Assembly (NCBI RefSeq): GCF_003268855.1
Contig: NZ_QLSZ01000003.1
Location: 124,001 to 188,000, forward strand
DNA from: Flavobacterium aciduliphilum
GTDB taxonomy: Bacteria; Bacteroidota; Bacteroidia; Flavobacteriales; Flavobacteriaceae
Length of the DNA stretch: 64,000 bases
Direction of reading: 5' to 3'
The notes beneath the pieces were generated by a model. That model did no database searches. It was not told where the DNA came from and saw nothing but the letters and a program-made list of their open reading frames with translations. This document shows positions 62,601 through 64,000 of this stretch, piece by piece. Positions within the stretch are counted from its first letter, which is position 1. Each line of letters begins with the position of its first letter. Position numbers and translations under genes: made by a program.

Positions 62601-62777
62601 CACAAAAAACACCATAATTACTTCAAACCATTTCGAATTATAAATCCATAATCGAGCGGTATCCGTATTGTAATAGCTCTCAATAAAAGTACCTATTCCC
62701 ATAGCTGTTGCAAACAATAAGAACAAGACGGCCATTAAACGTGTAGAATAAAAAATAGAACCTATATTTTTTTGCAT
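59637..62777 (-). CDS. ccsA: Fused ResB/CcsA cytochrome c biogenesis protein
   Basis: This 1046-residue membrane protein combines a ResB/CcsB-like N-terminal part (three early transmembrane helices near 15-100, periplasmic domain about 110-430, helix near 435-455) with a CcsA-like C-terminal part (about 730-1045, eight helices). The latter contains the haem-handling motif [21 protein letters not shown] (WWD domain) and flanking His-bearing helices. It delivers haem to apocytochrome c (system II). Fusion into one chain is usual in Bacteroidota. A -7 box precedes it and the peroxidase gene follows. Confidence 0.93.
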   Translation of the reverse strand: [1046 protein letters not shown]

Positions 62778-62800
62778 GACGGGTTTTGTTATAAGAGTTG

Positions 62801-62808
62801 CAAATGTA
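62801..62808 (-). promoter_or_regulatory. Candidate -7 promoter box of the ccs gene
   Basis: Minus strand TACATTTG matches TAnnTTTG, 24 nt upstream of the ATG at 62777. Confidence 0.5.
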
Positions 62809-62911
62809 AATCAAAAAAGAATAATATTTGCTATCCTTTGATGCAATTAACAAAGCTTTAAAAGTATAAAAAAATCAAGTCTTTATCGTTTATCCGTGTC
62901 ATTTTTTTACC

Positions 62912-62919
62912 TACTTTTG
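62912..62919 (+). promoter_or_regulatory. Candidate -7 promoter box of the oxygenase gene
   Basis: TACTTTTG matches TAnnTTTG, 48 nt upstream of the ATG at 62967. Confidence 0.5.
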
Positions 62920-62966
62920 TCATTATGATTAGAATTTTCTAATTGAATTAATTAATAATTTTTAGT

Positions 62967-63920
62967 ATGCAACAAATTCCTAGTGTTGACTTACGTGATT
63001 TCCTGTCGGATGATCCGGCACGTAAACAAAAATTTGTAAATGAAATCGGAAAAGCCTACGAAGATATTGGCTTTGTAGCGTTAAAAGGTCATTTTTTAGA
63101 TGACCAATTAGTGGAAAACCTATATGCGGAAGTTCGAAACTTCTTTGCATTGCCCTTGGAGACAAAATCTAAGTATGAAATTCCAGAAATTGGAGGACAA
63201 CGAGGGTATATTTCTTTCGGAAAAGAACATGCAAAAGGTCGTTCTGCAGGAGATTTAAAAGAGTTTTGGCATTTCGGACAATATGTGAGCGAGGGCTCAA
63301 AATATGCCGATGAGTATCCAAAAAATGTCGAAGTTTCTGAACTACCAAATTTCAATTTAGTTGGAAAAAAAGCCTATCAAATGCTTGAAAAAACTGGAAT
63401 TTATGTATTGAGAGCCTTGGCATTACATATTGGTTTGGATGAATTCTATTTTGATCCTTACATTAAAGATGGAAATAGCATTTTACGTCCAATTCACTAT
63501 CCACCCATTACTGATGAACCTAAAGATGGAGCGGTACGTGCTGCTGCCCATGGTGACATTAATCTTATTACTTTATTAATGGGAGCTCAAGGAAAAGGAT
63601 TACAAGTACAAAATCATAATGGTGAATGGATTGATGCAATGGCACAATCTGATGAATTAATGATTAATGTAGGCGATATGTTATCAAGACATACCAACAA
63701 CAAATTAAAGTCTACCATTCACCAAGTGGTAAATCCGCCACGTGAATTATGGAATACCTCAAGATATTCTATTCCTTTTTTCATGCATCCAGTAAGCGAT
63801 ATGAAACTGAATTGTTTGCCAGACTGCATTGATGAGCATCATCCTAAACAATTCGAAGACATCACCGCTGGAGAATATCTGAATGAGCGTTTGGTGGAAT
63901 TAGGATTGATTAAGAAGTAA
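62967..63920 (+). CDS. Isopenicillin N synthase-like 2-oxoglutarate/Fe(II) dioxygenase
   Basis: This 317-residue enzyme of the isopenicillin N synthase/2OG-Fe(II) family has an N-terminal DIOX_N domain (VDLRDFLSDDP ... IGFVALKGH) and a double-stranded beta-helix with metal ligands HGDINL (H-x-D) and the distal His in KSTIHQVVNPP. RYSIPFF carries the Arg that binds the 2-oxoglutarate carboxylate (R-x-S). The substrate cannot be inferred. The gene is monocistronic, divergent from ccs, with a hairpin terminator after it. It is commonly found as a core gene in flavobacteria. Confidence 0.92.
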   Translation: MQQIPSVDLRDFLSDDPARKQKFVNEIGKAYEDIGFVALKGHFLDDQLVENLYAEVRNFFALPLETKSKYEIPEIGGQRGYISFGKEHAKGRSAGDLKEFWHFGQYVSEGSKYADEYPKNVEVSELPNFNLVGKKAYQMLEKTGIYVLRALALHIGLDEFYFDPYIKDGNSILRPIHYPPITDEPKDGAVRAAAHGDINLITLLMGAQGKGLQVQNHNGEWIDAMAQSDELMINVGDMLSRHTNNKLKSTIHQVVNPPRELWNTSRYSIPFFMHPVSDMKLNCLPDCIDEHHPKQFEDITAGEYLNERLVELGLIKK

Positions 63921-63937
63921 AAAAAATAAAATTCAAT

Positions 63938-63973
63938 AAAAAAGGCATTGAGTTTTTACTTGATGTCTTTTTT
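63938..63973 (+). terminator. Terminator after the oxygenase gene
   Basis: AAAAAAGGCATT pairs with GATGTCTTTTTT (63962-63973), with two G-T pairs, followed by further T residues. Confidence 0.6.
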
Positions 63974-64000
63974 GGTTTTTTATTTGAAACTCCGATTTAA

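Noticed and set aside
1..64000. CRISPR array
   Set aside because: No set of regularly spaced identical 25-40-nt repeats was seen, and no Cas proteins. The repeats found are palindromes, att sites and operators.

Overview
The window is AT-rich DNA from a member of the Bacteroidota, most likely a Flavobacterium-type genus. The signs are Bacteroidota-typical -7 promoter boxes (TAnnTTTG), lineage families such as DUF6266, DUF3127 and DUF6150-like proteins, a fused ResB/CcsA cytochrome c assembly protein, and a pyrR-pyrB-rnz-pdxH gene order. Only about 54.9-64 kb looks like ordinary chromosome (tRNA-Ser, pdxH, rnz, pyrB, pyrR, a glutathione peroxidase, the Ccs protein and a 2-oxoglutarate oxygenase). 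Almost everything to the left is accessory.

Layout. At 0-4 kb is a run of leftward genes: a DUF4116-like partial gene, a lipoprotein relative of FtsI without its KTG box, three unknown proteins and a zinc-ribbon protein. At 4.3-6.7 kb there are rightward genes for an HNH nuclease, an unknown protein, a uracil-DNA-glycosylase-like protein and a small McrA-head-like protein. At 6.8-9 kb a WYL regulator diverges from a BCS1-like AAA ATPase. At 10-14 kb are an alpha/beta hydrolase, a 53-residue secreted repeat protein, a full-length extra FtsI with a PASTA domain, and a DUF3127 OB-fold protein.

Two separate retrons follow. Retron 1 (13.9-16.1 kb) has an RT with NAxxH, YADD and VTG motifs. Its ncRNA candidate at 15005-15160 is bounded by a perfect 11-bp a1/a2 pair and holds a 13-bp msd-like hairpin; a DnaB-C-terminal-type helicase lies directly upstream. 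Retron 2 (17.9-23.3 kb) has an ncRNA candidate at 23016-23260 with its own 11-bp a1/a2 pair, a GAAA-capped hairpin and a -7 box 25 nt upstream. Its RT is followed by a protein with a HEPN-like R-x4-H motif and a 1003-residue beta-propeller protein. Neither gene set matches a retron type I recognise.

At 23.4-34.4 kb a WYL regulator faces a seven-gene leftward operon. It encodes an OB-fold/zinc-cluster protein, a PLD nuclease with a degenerate J-domain, a vWA protein, a PP2C phosphatase, a Ser/Thr kinase with Ig-like repeats and two membrane proteins, one of them DUF4407. This is a TerY-P-like phospho-signalling triad with nuclease and membrane partners. A second vWA cluster sits at 34.7-36.9 kb.

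At 37.2-40.3 kb is the end of an integrative element (element A): excisionase-like HTH, helical regulator and tyrosine recombinase. Element B (40559-54896) is bounded by a 13-bp copy of the tRNA-Ser 3' end. It carries its own integrase, regulators, a possible replication initiator, a complete Alw26I/Eco31I/Esp3I-type type IIS restriction-modification system with a circularly permuted C5 methyltransferase, a TIGR04141/DUF6119-like protein, about 1 kb of densely structured non-coding DNA, and a DUF6266 protein. The two elements appear to have inserted in tandem at tRNA-Ser. I cannot see where element A ends on the left; it may run past the window edge.
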